Shown piece after piece: positions 1 through 8,352 of a stretch of DNA of 29,752 nt. A program made the position numbers and the translations under genes. The notes below the pieces were generated by a model that worked only from the letters and a program-made list of their open reading frames with translations, was not told where the DNA came from and did no database searches. Origin of the DNA: UBA5336 sp964412785 (GTDB lineage Bacteria; Pseudomonadota; Alphaproteobacteria; Caulobacterales; Hyphomonadaceae); NCBI GenBank assembly GCA_964412785.1, contig CAYPQD010000028.1, forward strand, positions 1-29,752. Direction: 5' to 3'. Numbering within the stretch: the first letter of the stretch is position 1; each line of letters starts with the position of its first letter.

Positions 1-1
1 C

Positions 2-1525
2 AAGGCGGCTGGCGATGACGCAAGCCGCCCGGGCGCGGTAACAAAGCGGCATGGCCGCGGCCATCGCACCGCCCGGGAGAACATCGCCGACCTGTGCGAT
101 CCCGGCAGTTTTGTCGAGTATGGCGCCGCCGTGCTTGCCGCCCAGCGCCGCCGCCGGCCCATGGAGGACCTGATCGCCAACACGACCGGCGATGGCATGG
201 TCTGCGGCCTCGGCCATGTCAACGGCCACCTGTTCGACGAGAGCCGGTCGCGCGTCATGGCAATGTCCTATGACTACATGGTGCTCGCCGGCACCCAGGG
301 GGCGCTGAACCATTACAAGAAGGACCGCATGTTCGAGATCGCCCGCGCGCAGCGCCTGCCGGTGGTGCTGTATGCGGAGGGCGGAGGCGGGCGGCCAGGC
401 GACACCGATACCATGGGCGTGGCCGGGCTCGATTGTCTCGCCTTCAATTATTTCGCCCAGCTGTCCGGACTGGTCCCGCTCATCGGTATCGCCAATGGCC
501 GCTGCTTTGCCGGCAATGCCGTGCTGCTCGGCTGCTGCGATGTCATCATCGCGACGGAGGGCTCCAATATCGGCATTGGCGGGCCGGCGATGATCGAGGG
601 CGGCGGCCTCGGCGTGTTCCGGCCTGAAGAGGTCGGCCCGCTTGCCGTGCAAATAGCCAATGGCGTTGTCGACATCGCGGTGGCGGACGAAGCGGCGGCG
701 ACGGCGGCGGCGAAGCAGTACCTGTCCTATTTCCAGGGAAGGCTTGCCGACTGGCAGGCGCCCGACCCGCGGGCGCTGCGCCATCGGGTGCCTGAGAATC
801 GCAAGCGCTGGTATGACATGCGCGCCGTGATCGAGGGGATCGCAGACACCGGATCGGTGATGGAGCTGCGCCGCGGCTGGGCGCGCGGCATGATCACGGC
901 ACTGATCCGGGTGGAGGGCCGCCCGCTCGGCCTGATCGCCAACGACCCCTCCCACCTCTCCGGCGCGATCGACACACCGGGCGCCGACAAGGCAGCCCGC
1001 TTCCTGCAGCTGTGTGACGCCCACGGCCTGCCGGTGCTCTCCCTGGTCGACTGCCCGGGCATCATGGTCGGCCCGCAGGCAGAGACCACGGCGCTGGTGC
1101 GCCATGCCTGCCGGCTGATGGTGATCGGCGCCAACCTCAGCGTGCCGATGATGAGCCTGGTCATCCGCAGGGGCTATGGCCTTGGCGCGCAGGCGATGTG
1201 CGGCGGCAGTTTCCGTGCGCCACTGTTCTGTGTCACCTGGCCGACGGGCGAGTTCGGCGGAATGGGCCTGGAAGGCGCGGTGCGGCTCGGCTTCCGCAAG
1301 GAGCTTGACGCAATCGCCGACCCCGATGAGCGCCAGCGGACCCATGACGAGATGGTCGCGCACCTGTATCAGCGCGGTAAGGCGGTCAACATGGCAAGCC
1401 ATTTCGAACTCGACGACGTGATCGACCCGGCCGACACCCGCCAGTGGATCCTTGCCGGGCTGAAGAGCCTGCCGCCGCAGCCGCACCGCACCGGCAAGGT
1501 CCGCCCCCAGATCGACACCTGGTAA
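2..1525 (+). CDS. Acyl-CoA carboxylase-type carboxyltransferase (5' partial)
   Basis: Carboxyltransferase-domain protein of the biotin-dependent acyl-CoA carboxylase family, which moves carboxyl from carboxybiotin to an acyl-CoA. The frame is open from base 2 with no stop. The residues before the first ATG (base 161) still read as family sequence (RTARENIADLCDPGSFVEYG, ending near base 121), so the real start lies upstream of the window. About 507 codons are present. Crotonase-like CT-N and CT-C halves are recognisable, with Gly-rich oxyanion segments (AEGGGGRPG; GRCFAGNAVLLG; later DCPGIMVG and GGMGLEGAVRLGF). The Arg/Asp-rich linker before RTAREN resembles that of large fused proteins carrying biotin carboxylase, BCCP and CT, so this may be the C-terminal part of such a fusion; that is inference. 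The acyl-CoA substrate cannot be told. It lies 41 bases before idi on the same strand. No terminator is seen between them. Confidence 0.8.
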   Translation, partial: KAAGDDASRPGAVTKRHGRGHRTARENIADLCDPGSFVEYGAAVLAAQRRRRPMEDLIANTTGDGMVCGLGHVNGHLFDESRSRVMAMSYDYMVLAGTQGALNHYKKDRMFEIARAQRLPVVLYAEGGGGRPGDTDTMGVAGLDCLAFNYFAQLSGLVPLIGIANGRCFAGNAVLLGCCDVIIATEGSNIGIGGPAMIEGGGLGVFRPEEVGPLAVQIANGVVDIAVADEAAATAAAKQYLSYFQGRLADWQAPDPRALRHRVPENRKRWYDMRAVIEGIADTGSVMELRRGWARGMITALIRVEGRPLGLIANDPSHLSGAIDTPGADKAARFLQLCDAHGLPVLSLVDCPGIMVGPQAETTALVRHACRLMVIGANLSVPMMSLVIRRGYGLGAQAMCGGSFRAPLFCVTWPTGEFGGMGLEGAVRLGFRKELDAIADPDERQRTHDEMVAHLYQRGKAVNMASHFELDDVIDPADTRQWILAGLKSLPPQPHRTGKVRPQIDTW

Positions 1526-1530
1526 CGCGA

Positions 1531-1540
1531 TTGACGTCAA
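1531..1540. promoter_or_regulatory. Perfect 10-base palindrome before idi
   Basis: TTGACGTCAA is a perfect palindrome in the 41-base gap between the carboxyltransferase stop and idi. Its left half also reads as a -35-like TTGACG, but no convincing -10 follows at 16-18 bases. It could be an operator or a chance palindrome. It does not match the FNR-type TTGAT-N4-ATCAA motif. Confidence 0.25.
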
Positions 1541-1566
1541 GCGGTGTGGACGCCTAAGGTGAGTCC

Positions 1567-2136
1567 ATGGAGATGGCCGTGACCCGAGACCAGCGCGAGG
1601 AACTCATCCTTGTCGATGAGGACGACCGGCAGATCGCCACGGGTGCCAAGCTCGACACACACCGCGAGGGCGCGCTGCACCGAGCGTTCTCGGTCTTCCT
1701 GTTTCGCCCCGACGGCGCCTTGCTCCTGCAAAGGCGTGCGGCGGTGAAATACCACTCGCGCGGGCTGTGGGCGAACACCTGCTGCGGCCATCCCCGGCCC
1801 GGAGAGCCTCTCGCCGAGGCAGCGGCGCGCCGGCTTGATGAGGAGCTCGGCATTACCGCGCCGCTGCGCTACGGCTTTCCGGCACGCTATCGCGCCGAAC
1901 TCGACAATGGCATGGTAGAAAATGAGATTGCCCATCTCTTCTTTGCCGCCGCGCACGTGCAGCCCCGTCCCGATCCGGACGAGGCGGATGCGGTGGACTG
2001 GGTCGGGCTGGACAGTCTCATCGACCTGGCGCGGAGCCATCCGGGTCGCTATGCCGCATGGCTCCGCCATTATCTCGCCCACCATTCGGGCGACATTCGC
2101 CAACATCGGGATGCGCTGACGGGCACGCGCGTCTAG
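1567..2136 (+). CDS. idi: Isopentenyl-diphosphate delta-isomerase, type I (Nudix)
   Basis: Interconverts IPP and DMAPP in the cytoplasm, supplying starter units for carotenoids and the bacteriochlorophyll tail. At 189 residues it is close to the E. coli enzyme (182). The type I signatures are visible: NTCCGHPRPGE with the catalytic Cys, the Nudix-like helix AAARRLDEELGI, and YRAELDNGMVENEIAHLFFA, whose Glu residues correspond to the metal and catalytic glutamates of the family. A Shine-Dalgarno stretch TAAGGTGAG (1555-1563) sits just 3 bases before ATG 1567 and 9 bases before the in-frame ATG 1573, so the second ATG is an equally good or better start. Its place beside carotenoid and Mg-chelatase genes matches photosynthetic alphaproteobacteria, where idi often sits in or near the pigment cluster. 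Confidence 0.93.
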   Translation: MEMAVTRDQREELILVDEDDRQIATGAKLDTHREGALHRAFSVFLFRPDGALLLQRRAAVKYHSRGLWANTCCGHPRPGEPLAEAAARRLDEELGITAPLRYGFPARYRAELDNGMVENEIAHLFFAAAHVQPRPDPDEADAVDWVGLDSLIDLARSHPGRYAAWLRHYLAHHSGDIRQHRDALTGTRV

Positions 2137-2141
2137 TTCAC

Positions 2142-2164
2142 TTTTTCGTTGGATTGACGAAAAA
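2142..2164. promoter_or_regulatory. 8+8 base inverted repeat over a -35-like TTGACG
   Basis: Left arm TTTTTCGT (2142-2149) and right arm ACGAAAAA (2157-2164) are perfect inverted repeats around a 7-base centre. This is an AT-rich patch in GC-rich DNA, 47 bases before the cytochrome start. TTGACG (2154-2159) overlaps the right arm and could be a -35 element, although no good -10 is evident. An operator is one reading. A hairpin ending the idi transcript is less likely, because the right arm is followed by A rather than T on the + strand. Confidence 0.4.
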
Positions 2165-2210
2165 TCGGACTAAGTTCAAGCTCGTGGAAGATTTGAGGGA
2201 GACAACCTCC

Positions 2211-2918
2211 ATGACCATCCGGACCATCAACACATACAGTACCCTGCTGCTCGGAGCGTCGTTCCTGGCGCTGGCGGCCTGCGGCGGCGGTTCCGACACG
2301 ACCGAGCCTGCGGCGAACGCAGCCAATGAAGCGGCCAGCGCGGCAAGCGAGGCGACCAATGACGTGGCCGAGGCCGCCAATGATGCCGCGACGGCGGCCG
2401 GCGAGGCTGCGAATGACACCATGGCTGAGGTCGAATCGGCCGCCAGTGACGCGATGAGCGAAGCTGAAAACATGGTCGAAACAGCCGCTGCGGAAGCAGA
2501 GGCCATGGCCAACGAGGCCGGCGAAATGGTCGAGGCGGCAGCGGACGAGGTGTCGGGTGACTACCGCACCGCTACGCCGGAGCAGGTCGCCGCCTATGAG
2601 GCACTGACCGGTGATGCGGCGAACGGGCGCCGGGTCTTCACCAAGTGCATGTCCTGCCACGTCGTGCAGGAGGGCCAGAACCGCGTTGGTCCGTCGCTGT
2701 ACGGAATCATTGGGCGTGAGGCCGGTTCGATCGAGGGCTTCCGTTATTCTGACGCGAACAAGAATTCGGGCATCCTGTGGACTGAGGCAACCATGTTCGC
2801 CTATCTGGAACAGCCGCAGCAATACATCCCGGGCACGAACATGGCGTTCCCGGGCCTGCCGAAACCGCAGGACCGGGCTGACGTGATCGCCTATGTCATC
2901 GCGGAAACCAACAAATAG
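2211..2918 (+). CDS. Lipid-anchored class I c-type cytochrome with long Ala-rich tether
   Basis: A 235-residue exported electron carrier. The lipoprotein signal ends in LALAAC (Cys24 lipidation site), so the protein should be anchored to a membrane facing the periplasm. Residues about 30-118 form a low-complexity Ala/Glu/Asn/Asp stretch with regular Ala spacing, probably a long helical tether. The last 100 residues are a cytochrome c2/cy-like domain: heme site CMSCH (C146, C149, H150), VGPSLYGIIGR, and axial Met211 in GTNMAFPGL. GAGGGAG (2195-2201) supports ATG 2211; a longer reading from 2058 would overlap idi. Tethered cytochromes such as Rhodobacter cytochrome cy reduce the photosynthetic reaction centre or feed terminal oxidases. 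The position between idi and bchI makes a reaction-centre donor attractive, but that is inference. A strong terminator follows. Confidence 0.85.
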   Translation: MTIRTINTYSTLLLGASFLALAACGGGSDTTEPAANAANEAASAASEATNDVAEAANDAATAAGEAANDTMAEVESAASDAMSEAENMVETAAAEAEAMANEAGEMVEAAADEVSGDYRTATPEQVAAYEALTGDAANGRRVFTKCMSCHVVQEGQNRVGPSLYGIIGREAGSIEGFRYSDANKNSGILWTEATMFAYLEQPQQYIPGTNMAFPGLPKPQDRADVIAYVIAETNK

Positions 2919-2947
2919 GGCTTGCCCTGCATCCTGTTTCCAGGAAC

Positions 2948-2977
2948 GAGCCGCCGAGCCTGCTCGGCGGCTCTTTT
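2948..2977 (+). terminator. Rho-independent terminator after the cytochrome gene
   Basis: Perfect 12-base arms GAGCCGCCGAGC (2948-2959) and GCTCGGCGGCTC (2962-2973) are followed by TTTT. It lies 29 bases after the cytochrome stop and 41 bases before bchI. It should end the idi/cytochrome transcript, so bchI probably has its own promoter or relies on read-through. Confidence 0.88.
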
Positions 2978-3018
2978 GTTGGTAGTCTCCGCCAAGCTGA
3001 ACCGACCGGGAGGCCCGA

Positions 3019-4047
3019 ATGCGTGTGGCGACATTTCCCTTCGCCGCCATTGTCGGACAGGAAGCCCTGAAGCAGGCCCTCCTGCTGACCGCCATTGACC
3101 CGCTGATCGGTGGCGTGCTCGCGTTTGGCGATCGCGGGACGGGCAAGTCGACCGCCATCCGTGCGCTTGCGGCCCTGCTCCCGCGGCTCGATTTCATAGA
3201 GGGGTGCGCCTTCAACTGCCCGCCCGGCAAGGCGGCGGGCCAGTGTCGTCTGTGCGCTGACATGGCGCCGGAGGCCGAGGCCGGGGTGCGCACCGCGCCG
3301 GCTCCGGTGGTCGACCTGCCACTCGGGGCCACCGAGGACCGTGTGCTGGGCGCCCTCGACCTGGAACAGGCCCTGGTGCGCGGCGAGATGCGTTTCGAGC
3401 CTGGCCTGCTGGCGCGCGCGCATCGCGGCTTTCTTTATGTCGACGAGGTCAACCTGCTGGACGACAACCTTGTTGACGTCCTGCTCGATGTTGCCGCTTC
3501 GGGTGTCAACACTGTGGAACGCGAGGGGCTCAGCCTGACCCATCCGGCACGGTTCGTCCTGGTTGGCTCAGGCAACCCGGAGGAAGGCGAGTTGCGCCCG
3601 CAGCTGCTCGACCGGTTTGGCCTTTCGGTGGAGGTGCGCACGCCGCAGACCGTGGCTGAACGGGTCGAAGTGGTCCGCCGGCGCGACCGGTTCGAGCGCG
3701 ACCCGGTCGCCTTCGAGGCAGATTGGGCCAGTGAGGGCGAGGCCCTGCGCGGCCGGATCGAACAGGCGCGCAGCCTGATCGGTGAGGTCGATACGCCTGA
3801 GGACATCCTGGAGAAGGCCGCGGAACTGTGCATTGCGCTCGGCGCTGACGGCCTGCGCGGGGAGCTGACGCTGGTGCGGGCCGGACGGGCGCTGGCCGCG
3901 TTCGAGGGTGAGCGCACCGTGAGCCGCGAGCATCTGCGCACCCTTGCGACGCCGGCCCTCGGCCACCGCCTGCGCAAGGATCCCCTCGACGAGAGCGACG
4001 CCTCGGCACGGGTTGCGCGGGCGGTCTCGGAGGTGCTGCCCGCGTGA
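3019..4047 (+). CDS. bchI: Magnesium chelatase subunit I (AAA+ ATPase)
   Basis: ATPase subunit that, with BchD and BchH, inserts Mg2+ into protoporphyrin IX, the committed step to bacteriochlorophyll. At 342 residues it has the normal family length. Walker A GDRGTGKST (residues 37-45, Lys43) and Walker B FLYVDEVNLLDD (Asp142, Glu143) are intact. The FNCPPGKAAGQCRLCADM segment in between and the later VLVGSGNPEEGELRPQLLDR (arginine-finger/sensor region) are typical of BchI/ChlI. GGGAGG (3008-3013) lies 5 bases before ATG 3019. The stop overlaps the bchD GTG start by 4 bases, indicating translational coupling of two subunits that form a double ring. Confidence 0.96.
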   Translation: MRVATFPFAAIVGQEALKQALLLTAIDPLIGGVLAFGDRGTGKSTAIRALAALLPRLDFIEGCAFNCPPGKAAGQCRLCADMAPEAEAGVRTAPAPVVDLPLGATEDRVLGALDLEQALVRGEMRFEPGLLARAHRGFLYVDEVNLLDDNLVDVLLDVAASGVNTVEREGLSLTHPARFVLVGSGNPEEGELRPQLLDRFGLSVEVRTPQTVAERVEVVRRRDRFERDPVAFEADWASEGEALRGRIEQARSLIGEVDTPEDILEKAAELCIALGADGLRGELTLVRAGRALAAFEGERTVSREHLRTLATPALGHRLRKDPLDESDASARVARAVSEVLPA

Positions 4048-5837
4048 GTGAGGCGCCCGACCGCCCCACCGTCGACGCGGTGATGGCCAGCGGCTTCTCC
4101 GCCTGGGGGGTTGCAGAGACGGCGGCTGCCCTGCTGGCGCTGGATCCGGGCAGGCTGAAGGGGGTCTGGCTGTCGGCGCCGGCAGGGTCGGCACGCGACA
4201 CCTGGCTCACCGAACTCGGTCGCCTGTTTCCTGCCAGCGCGCCGGCGCGCGCCCTGCCGGCGGCTACCCCGCTGTCGCGCGTCATTGGCGGGGTGTCGGT
4301 GGAGCGCTCCCTGCGCGAGGGACGGATCATTGCCGAACGCGGCTGCCTCGCCGACGCCGATGGCCGCCTGCTGGTCGCGCGGATGGCCGAGCGCATGGAC
4401 GCGGCGATCGCAGGGCCGATCGCGGCCGCCCTCGACACCGGCGAGGTGGTGGTCGAGCATGACGGGGTGTCCCGGCGCGATGCGGCGCGCTTTGCGCTCG
4501 TCCTGCTCGACGAGGGCGAGGGCGCGCTGGAGTCCCCGCCGGCGGCGCTGACCGAACGGCTCGCCTTTCGCCTCGACCTGTCCGCCCTGCCGGCCCGTGC
4601 GGCCCTCCCCTTCACCCTGCAGCGGGACGACATCGAGGAGGCACGCACCCGCCTCGGCGCAGTCACCGTGCCCGATGGCGCCATCGAGGCCATCGTCGCC
4701 GGCGCGGCCCGGCTTGGCATTGTGTCGATGCGCGCCCCGGTGCTGGCACTGGCCGCAGCCAGGGCCCACGCCGCGCTGAACGCGCGCGAGACTGTCACTG
4801 CGGAAGATCTGGAAGTCGCCGCCGGTCTTGTGTTCGCCGCGCGGGCCCAGGTGCTGCCGGAGGAGGCCGGCGACGAGCCGCCGCCACCACCCGAGCCGCC
4901 GGAGGCGACCGACACCGACAATACAGAGCCGTCCGAGGATGAGCGGCGCGGGGAGGATGCCGCCATCCCCGAAGAGCTGCTGGTCGAGGCGGTGCGCAAT
5001 CTCGCCCTGATGGGCATGCTCGGGCCTGCGCCGGAGGGGCGTCGCGGCGGCCCGGCCGGGGCGTCGGGCAAGGCCGGCCGGATGCAGCGTGCCACGGACA
5101 AGGGTGCGGCCGACCGGACCGGACCCACCGGGCGGCCCGGCGCAGCGCGGATCGACCTCATCGCCACCCTGAGGAGCGCCGCCCCCTGGCAGAAGCTGCG
5201 CGGTCCCGCCCCCGGCGGCCAGCCGATCGCGGTGCGCCGCGACGACATCCGGGTGAAGCGCTTCAAGCGCAGGTCGGAGACCACAGTGATCTTCGTTGTC
5301 GATGCGTCCGGCTCAGCCGCGGTCAACCGGCTGGCTGAGGCGAAGGGCGCGGTCGAGCTGCTGCTCGGCGACTGCTACAGCCGCCGCGACCAGGTCGCGC
5401 TGGTCGCCTTCCGCGCCAGCGAGGCGGAACTCCTGCTGCCGCCGACCCGCTCGCTCCTGCGGGTGCGCCGCTCGCTGGCCGGCCTGCCGGCAGGCGGGAC
5501 GACGCCGCTCGCCTCCGGGCTGGCCCTCGCCGCACGGATTGCAGAGAGCGAGGCGGGCAAGGGACGCGCGCCGCTGATCGTGCTGCTCTCCGACGGGCGG
5601 GGCAATATCGCCCTTGACGGTGCGCCGGACCGCGAACGGGCGCAGGCCGATCTCGACCGGATGGCCCGCCAGCTGCGCACCCTTGGCCACCGTGTCCTCT
5701 ACTTCGACACCGCCCGGCGTGCCGGGCCGCGCGCCCGCACGCTGGCTGATGCGCTGGCAACCCCCTACCGGCCGCTGCCGTGGAGCGTGAGCGCCGGGGT
5801 CAGCGCCGCGGTCCGGGCCGAGATCGATGCATCATGA
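4044..5837 (+). CDS. bchD: Magnesium chelatase subunit D
   Basis: Non-catalytic AAA+ partner of BchI that links the ATPase ring to BchH. It has 597 residues, as usual for BchD. The N-terminal AAA+ half has lost the Walker A lysine (APAGSARDT in its place), as expected in this subunit. A Pro/acidic linker follows (near residues 272-305, including PPPPPEPPEATDTDN). The C-terminal von Willebrand A domain keeps the MIDAS residues: DASGS (Asp420, Ser422, Ser424), Thr in AGGTTPLASGL and LLSDGRG (Asp517). Translation starts at GTG 4044, inside the bchI stop region (GTGA), and ends by overlapping the bchO ATG (ATGA). bchI-bchD-bchO is therefore one coupled unit. Confidence 0.95.
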   Translation: MSEAPDRPTVDAVMASGFSAWGVAETAAALLALDPGRLKGVWLSAPAGSARDTWLTELGRLFPASAPARALPAATPLSRVIGGVSVERSLREGRIIAERGCLADADGRLLVARMAERMDAAIAGPIAAALDTGEVVVEHDGVSRRDAARFALVLLDEGEGALESPPAALTERLAFRLDLSALPARAALPFTLQRDDIEEARTRLGAVTVPDGAIEAIVAGAARLGIVSMRAPVLALAAARAHAALNARETVTAEDLEVAAGLVFAARAQVLPEEAGDEPPPPPEPPEATDTDNTEPSEDERRGEDAAIPEELLVEAVRNLALMGMLGPAPEGRRGGPAGASGKAGRMQRATDKGAADRTGPTGRPGAARIDLIATLRSAAPWQKLRGPAPGGQPIAVRRDDIRVKRFKRRSETTVIFVVDASGSAAVNRLAEAKGAVELLLGDCYSRRDQVALVAFRASEAELLLPPTRSLLRVRRSLAGLPAGGTTPLASGLALAARIAESEAGKGRAPLIVLLSDGRGNIALDGAPDRERAQADLDRMARQLRTLGHRVLYFDTARRAGPRARTLADALATPYRPLPWSVSAGVSAAVRAEIDAS

Positions 5838-6757
5838 CGAGGCTCGATGCTCCGCCGCCGTCCCGGCCCGGCGAACCGGACTGGACACGCGACGGCGCCG
5901 ATTGGCCAAACCGGACGCATTCCGGCTTCTACCGCCTCGGCCCGCATATCTGGCACCTGCAGGATATTCCAGGCCCTGCCCCGGATGCGCCGCTTGCGCT
6001 GCTGATCCATGGCACGGGCGCCTCCACCCACTCCTGGGCCCCGCTGGCCCCGGGGCTGTCGGCTGGCCACCGCCTGCTCGCCCTCGACCTGCCGGGCCAT
6101 GCCTTTACCCGGAGCCGGGATGGCTTCACCCCGACCCTGCCGGCGATCGGAGATGCCATTGTCGCCCTGCTCAATGCGCTCGCAAGGACGCCGGCTCTGG
6201 TGGTTGGCCACTCCGCCGGCGCGGCGATCGCGGTGCATGTCGCCCGGGCACTGCCGGCCGGTACCCGGGTGATCAGCCTCAATGGTGCGATGACGCCCTT
6301 CCCTGGGGTCATGCGCTATGTCGCCCCTGCAGCGGCGAGAGCCCTGACCGTCGGAGGCCTCGCCGCGCGCATGCTGGCAAGGAGTGCCGGCAATCAGGAC
6401 CGGGTACGCCGGCTGCTGCGCGACACCGGTTCGCGCCCGCCCGAGCAGAGCATCGCCTGCTACGCCGCCCTGCTGCGCTGTCCGACCCATGTCGCAGGGA
6501 CGCTGGAGATGATGGCCAACTGGGACCTGTCGCAGATCAAGCGCGACCTCGCCGCGCTCGCCCAGCCCATCCTGTTCATCGCCGGCGGGGCTGACCGCGC
6601 GGTCGATCCCGGCGACGCGGCGCGGCTGGCACGGCTGGCACCCCACGGCCGGAGCCTGACCCTTCCGGGCCTTGGACACCTTGCGCATGAGGAGGATCCC
6701 GCGACGATCCTCGCGGCCATCGGCGACGGATTGTCCGACCCGCCGGCCGAGGGCTGA
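5834..6757 (+). CDS. bchO: BchO, alpha/beta hydrolase associated with Mg-chelatase
   Basis: A 307-residue alpha/beta-hydrolase fold protein found directly after bchD in most photosynthetic proteobacteria; its biochemical role in Mg-chelation is not firmly established. It begins with the family-typical WPNRTHSGFYRLGPHIWHLQ region. It then shows the oxyanion-hole LIHGTGASTHSW, DLPGHAFT, the nucleophile elbow GHSAGA (Ser127), ALNGAM-like sequence in SLNGAMTPFPGVM, an acid region FIAGGADRAVD and a late His in LGHLAHEEDP. The start is taken at ATG 5834, which overlaps the bchD stop (ATGA). The in-frame upstream Met at 5780 would lie inside bchD and give an unlikely Arg-rich leader. Confidence 0.92.
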   Translation: MTRLDAPPPSRPGEPDWTRDGADWPNRTHSGFYRLGPHIWHLQDIPGPAPDAPLALLIHGTGASTHSWAPLAPGLSAGHRLLALDLPGHAFTRSRDGFTPTLPAIGDAIVALLNALARTPALVVGHSAGAAIAVHVARALPAGTRVISLNGAMTPFPGVMRYVAPAAARALTVGGLAARMLARSAGNQDRVRRLLRDTGSRPPEQSIACYAALLRCPTHVAGTLEMMANWDLSQIKRDLAALAQPILFIAGGADRAVDPGDAARLARLAPHGRSLTLPGLGHLAHEEDPATILAAIGDGLSDPPAEG

Positions 6758-6822
6758 AAAACCGCCCGCCGCGGCCGATCGGCGCTTGCGGTCGGCGCCG
6801 TGACCGGGTTCACTGCCGATCC

Positions 6823-8352
6823 ATGCTGACCGCTCCTGATGCTGCCATTCAGACCGACCTGGCGCCCACGCGCCCGACCGCCCTCGTGATCGGATCGGGC
6901 TTTGGCGGACTGGCCGCCGCCATCCGCCTCGGCGCCCGCGGCTATCACGTCCGGGTTCTGGAACGCCTCGACGGACCCGGCGGACGGGCTTACACATACC
7001 AGCAGGACGGCTTCACCTTCGATGCCGGACCGACCATCATCACAGTGCCGTTTCTGTTCGAACAGCTCTGGGAGCTGGCAGGGCGGCGCTTCGGCGACGA
7101 TATCGACCTGCGTCATATCGATCCCTATTACCGCATCCGCTTCGACGACGGCGCGACCTTCACCTATTGCGGCGACCCGGATCGCATGCGCGCGGAGGTT
7201 GCCCGCTTCTCGCCCGCCGACGTGGAGGGCTATGAAGCGTTCATGCGCCATGCCGAAGGCCTGTGCGCGATCGCCTTCGAGGAGCTGGGGCATGTGCCCT
7301 TCTCCTCCGTCGGCGATATGGCTAGGGTGGCACCGGCACTGATCCGCAAGAGCGGGCACCTGTCGGTCTACAAGGTTGTCTCGAAATACATCCGCGACCC
7401 GCGCCTGCGCGTGGTCTTCAGCTTCCACCCGCTGCTGATCGGCGGCAACCCGTTCCGGGCCAGTTCGGTCTATTCCATGATCCCGCATCTTGAACGGCGC
7501 TGGGGCGTGCATTTTGCCATGGGCGGAACCGGTGCGCTGGTGCGCGGCCTTGTCGGCCTGATCGAAAGCCAGGGCGGGGAGATGGTGTACAACGCCGATG
7601 TCGATGAAATCATGGTGGAGGGGAAGACCGCCACGGGCGTGCGCCTGAGGGATGGCCGCCGGCTGACCGGCGACGTGATTGTCTCCAATGCCGATTCGGC
7701 GACTACCTATCATGACCTCCTGCCGAAATCGGTGCCGCGCCGCTGGAGCCCGGGCCGCGTTGCCCGCGCGCGCCATTCCATGGGCCTGTTCGTCTGGTGC
7801 TTCGGCACCAACCGGCGCTATGACGCTGTCGGCCACCACACCAAGCTGATGGGCCCGCGCTATCGGGGCCTGCTGAACGATGTCTTCAAGCGCCGCATCC
7901 TGGCGGAGGATTTCAGCCTCTACCTGCACCGGCCGACCTCGATCGATCCCTCGCTGGCGCCCGAAGGTCACGATGCATTCTATGTCCTGTCACCGGTTCC
8001 GAACCTCACCGGCGACGTCGACTGGCAGGCCCAGGCCGAGCCCTACCGGGCAAGACTCGCGCAGCGCCTGTCGGAGACCCTGATGCCGGACCTGGAGCGC
8101 CATGTGGTCACCTCTCTGGTATTCACGCCCGATACCTTCGCGGCCCGTTACCGCGCCTTCGCCGGCTCCGGCTTCAGCTTTGAACCCCTGCTCAGCCAGA
8201 GCGCCTGGTTCCGGCCCCACAATCTCAGCGAAGGGGTGAGGAACCTCTACCTGGTAGGCGCCGGCACCCATCCGGGCGCGGGCATACCGGGCGTCCTCTC
8301 TTCTGCCCGTGTACTCGACCAAGTGGTGCCCGATGCCATCGCCTTTGCCTGA
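6823..8352 (+). CDS. crtI: Phytoene desaturase, CrtI type
   Basis: FAD-dependent desaturase that introduces conjugated double bonds into phytoene on the way to neurosporene or lycopene. It has 509 residues, the usual CrtI length. The N-terminal dinucleotide-binding motif is VIGSGFGGLAAAIRL (Gly24-x-Gly26-x-x-Gly29), followed by ERLDGPGGRAYTYQQDGFTF and DAGPTIIT. The C-terminal bacterial carotenoid-dehydrogenase signature reads NLYLVGAGTHPGAGIPGVL. The number of desaturation steps (3 or 4) cannot be read from sequence. It starts 65 bases after bchO; that gap holds a weak GC-rich inverted repeat and no clear promoter. Its end overlaps crtB by 20 bases. Confidence 0.95.
   Translation: MLTAPDAAIQTDLAPTRPTALVIGSGFGGLAAAIRLGARGYHVRVLERLDGPGGRAYTYQQDGFTFDAGPTIITVPFLFEQLWELAGRRFGDDIDLRHIDPYYRIRFDDGATFTYCGDPDRMRAEVARFSPADVEGYEAFMRHAEGLCAIAFEELGHVPFSSVGDMARVAPALIRKSGHLSVYKVVSKYIRDPRLRVVFSFHPLLIGGNPFRASSVYSMIPHLERRWGVHFAMGGTGALVRGLVGLIESQGGEMVYNADVDEIMVEGKTATGVRLRDGRRLTGDVIVSNADSATTYHDLLPKSVPRRWSPGRVARARHSMGLFVWCFGTNRRYDAVGHHTKLMGPRYRGLLNDVFKRRILAEDFSLYLHRPTSIDPSLAPEGHDAFYVLSPVPNLTGDVDWQAQAEPYRARLAQRLSETLMPDLERHVVTSLVFTPDTFAARYRAFAGSGFSFEPLLSQSAWFRPHNLSEGVRNLYLVGAGTHPGAGIPGVLSSARVLDQVVPDAIAFA

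Noticed and set aside
2142..2164. Inverted repeat as a terminator for idi
   Set aside because: The right arm ends in A and is not followed by a T run on the + strand. The stem is also AT-rich and weak.
3530..5326. 598-codon open frame on the - strand across bchI/bchD
   Set aside because: Arg/Ser/Pro-rich composition and full overlap with two well-supported genes; a GC-rich shadow frame.
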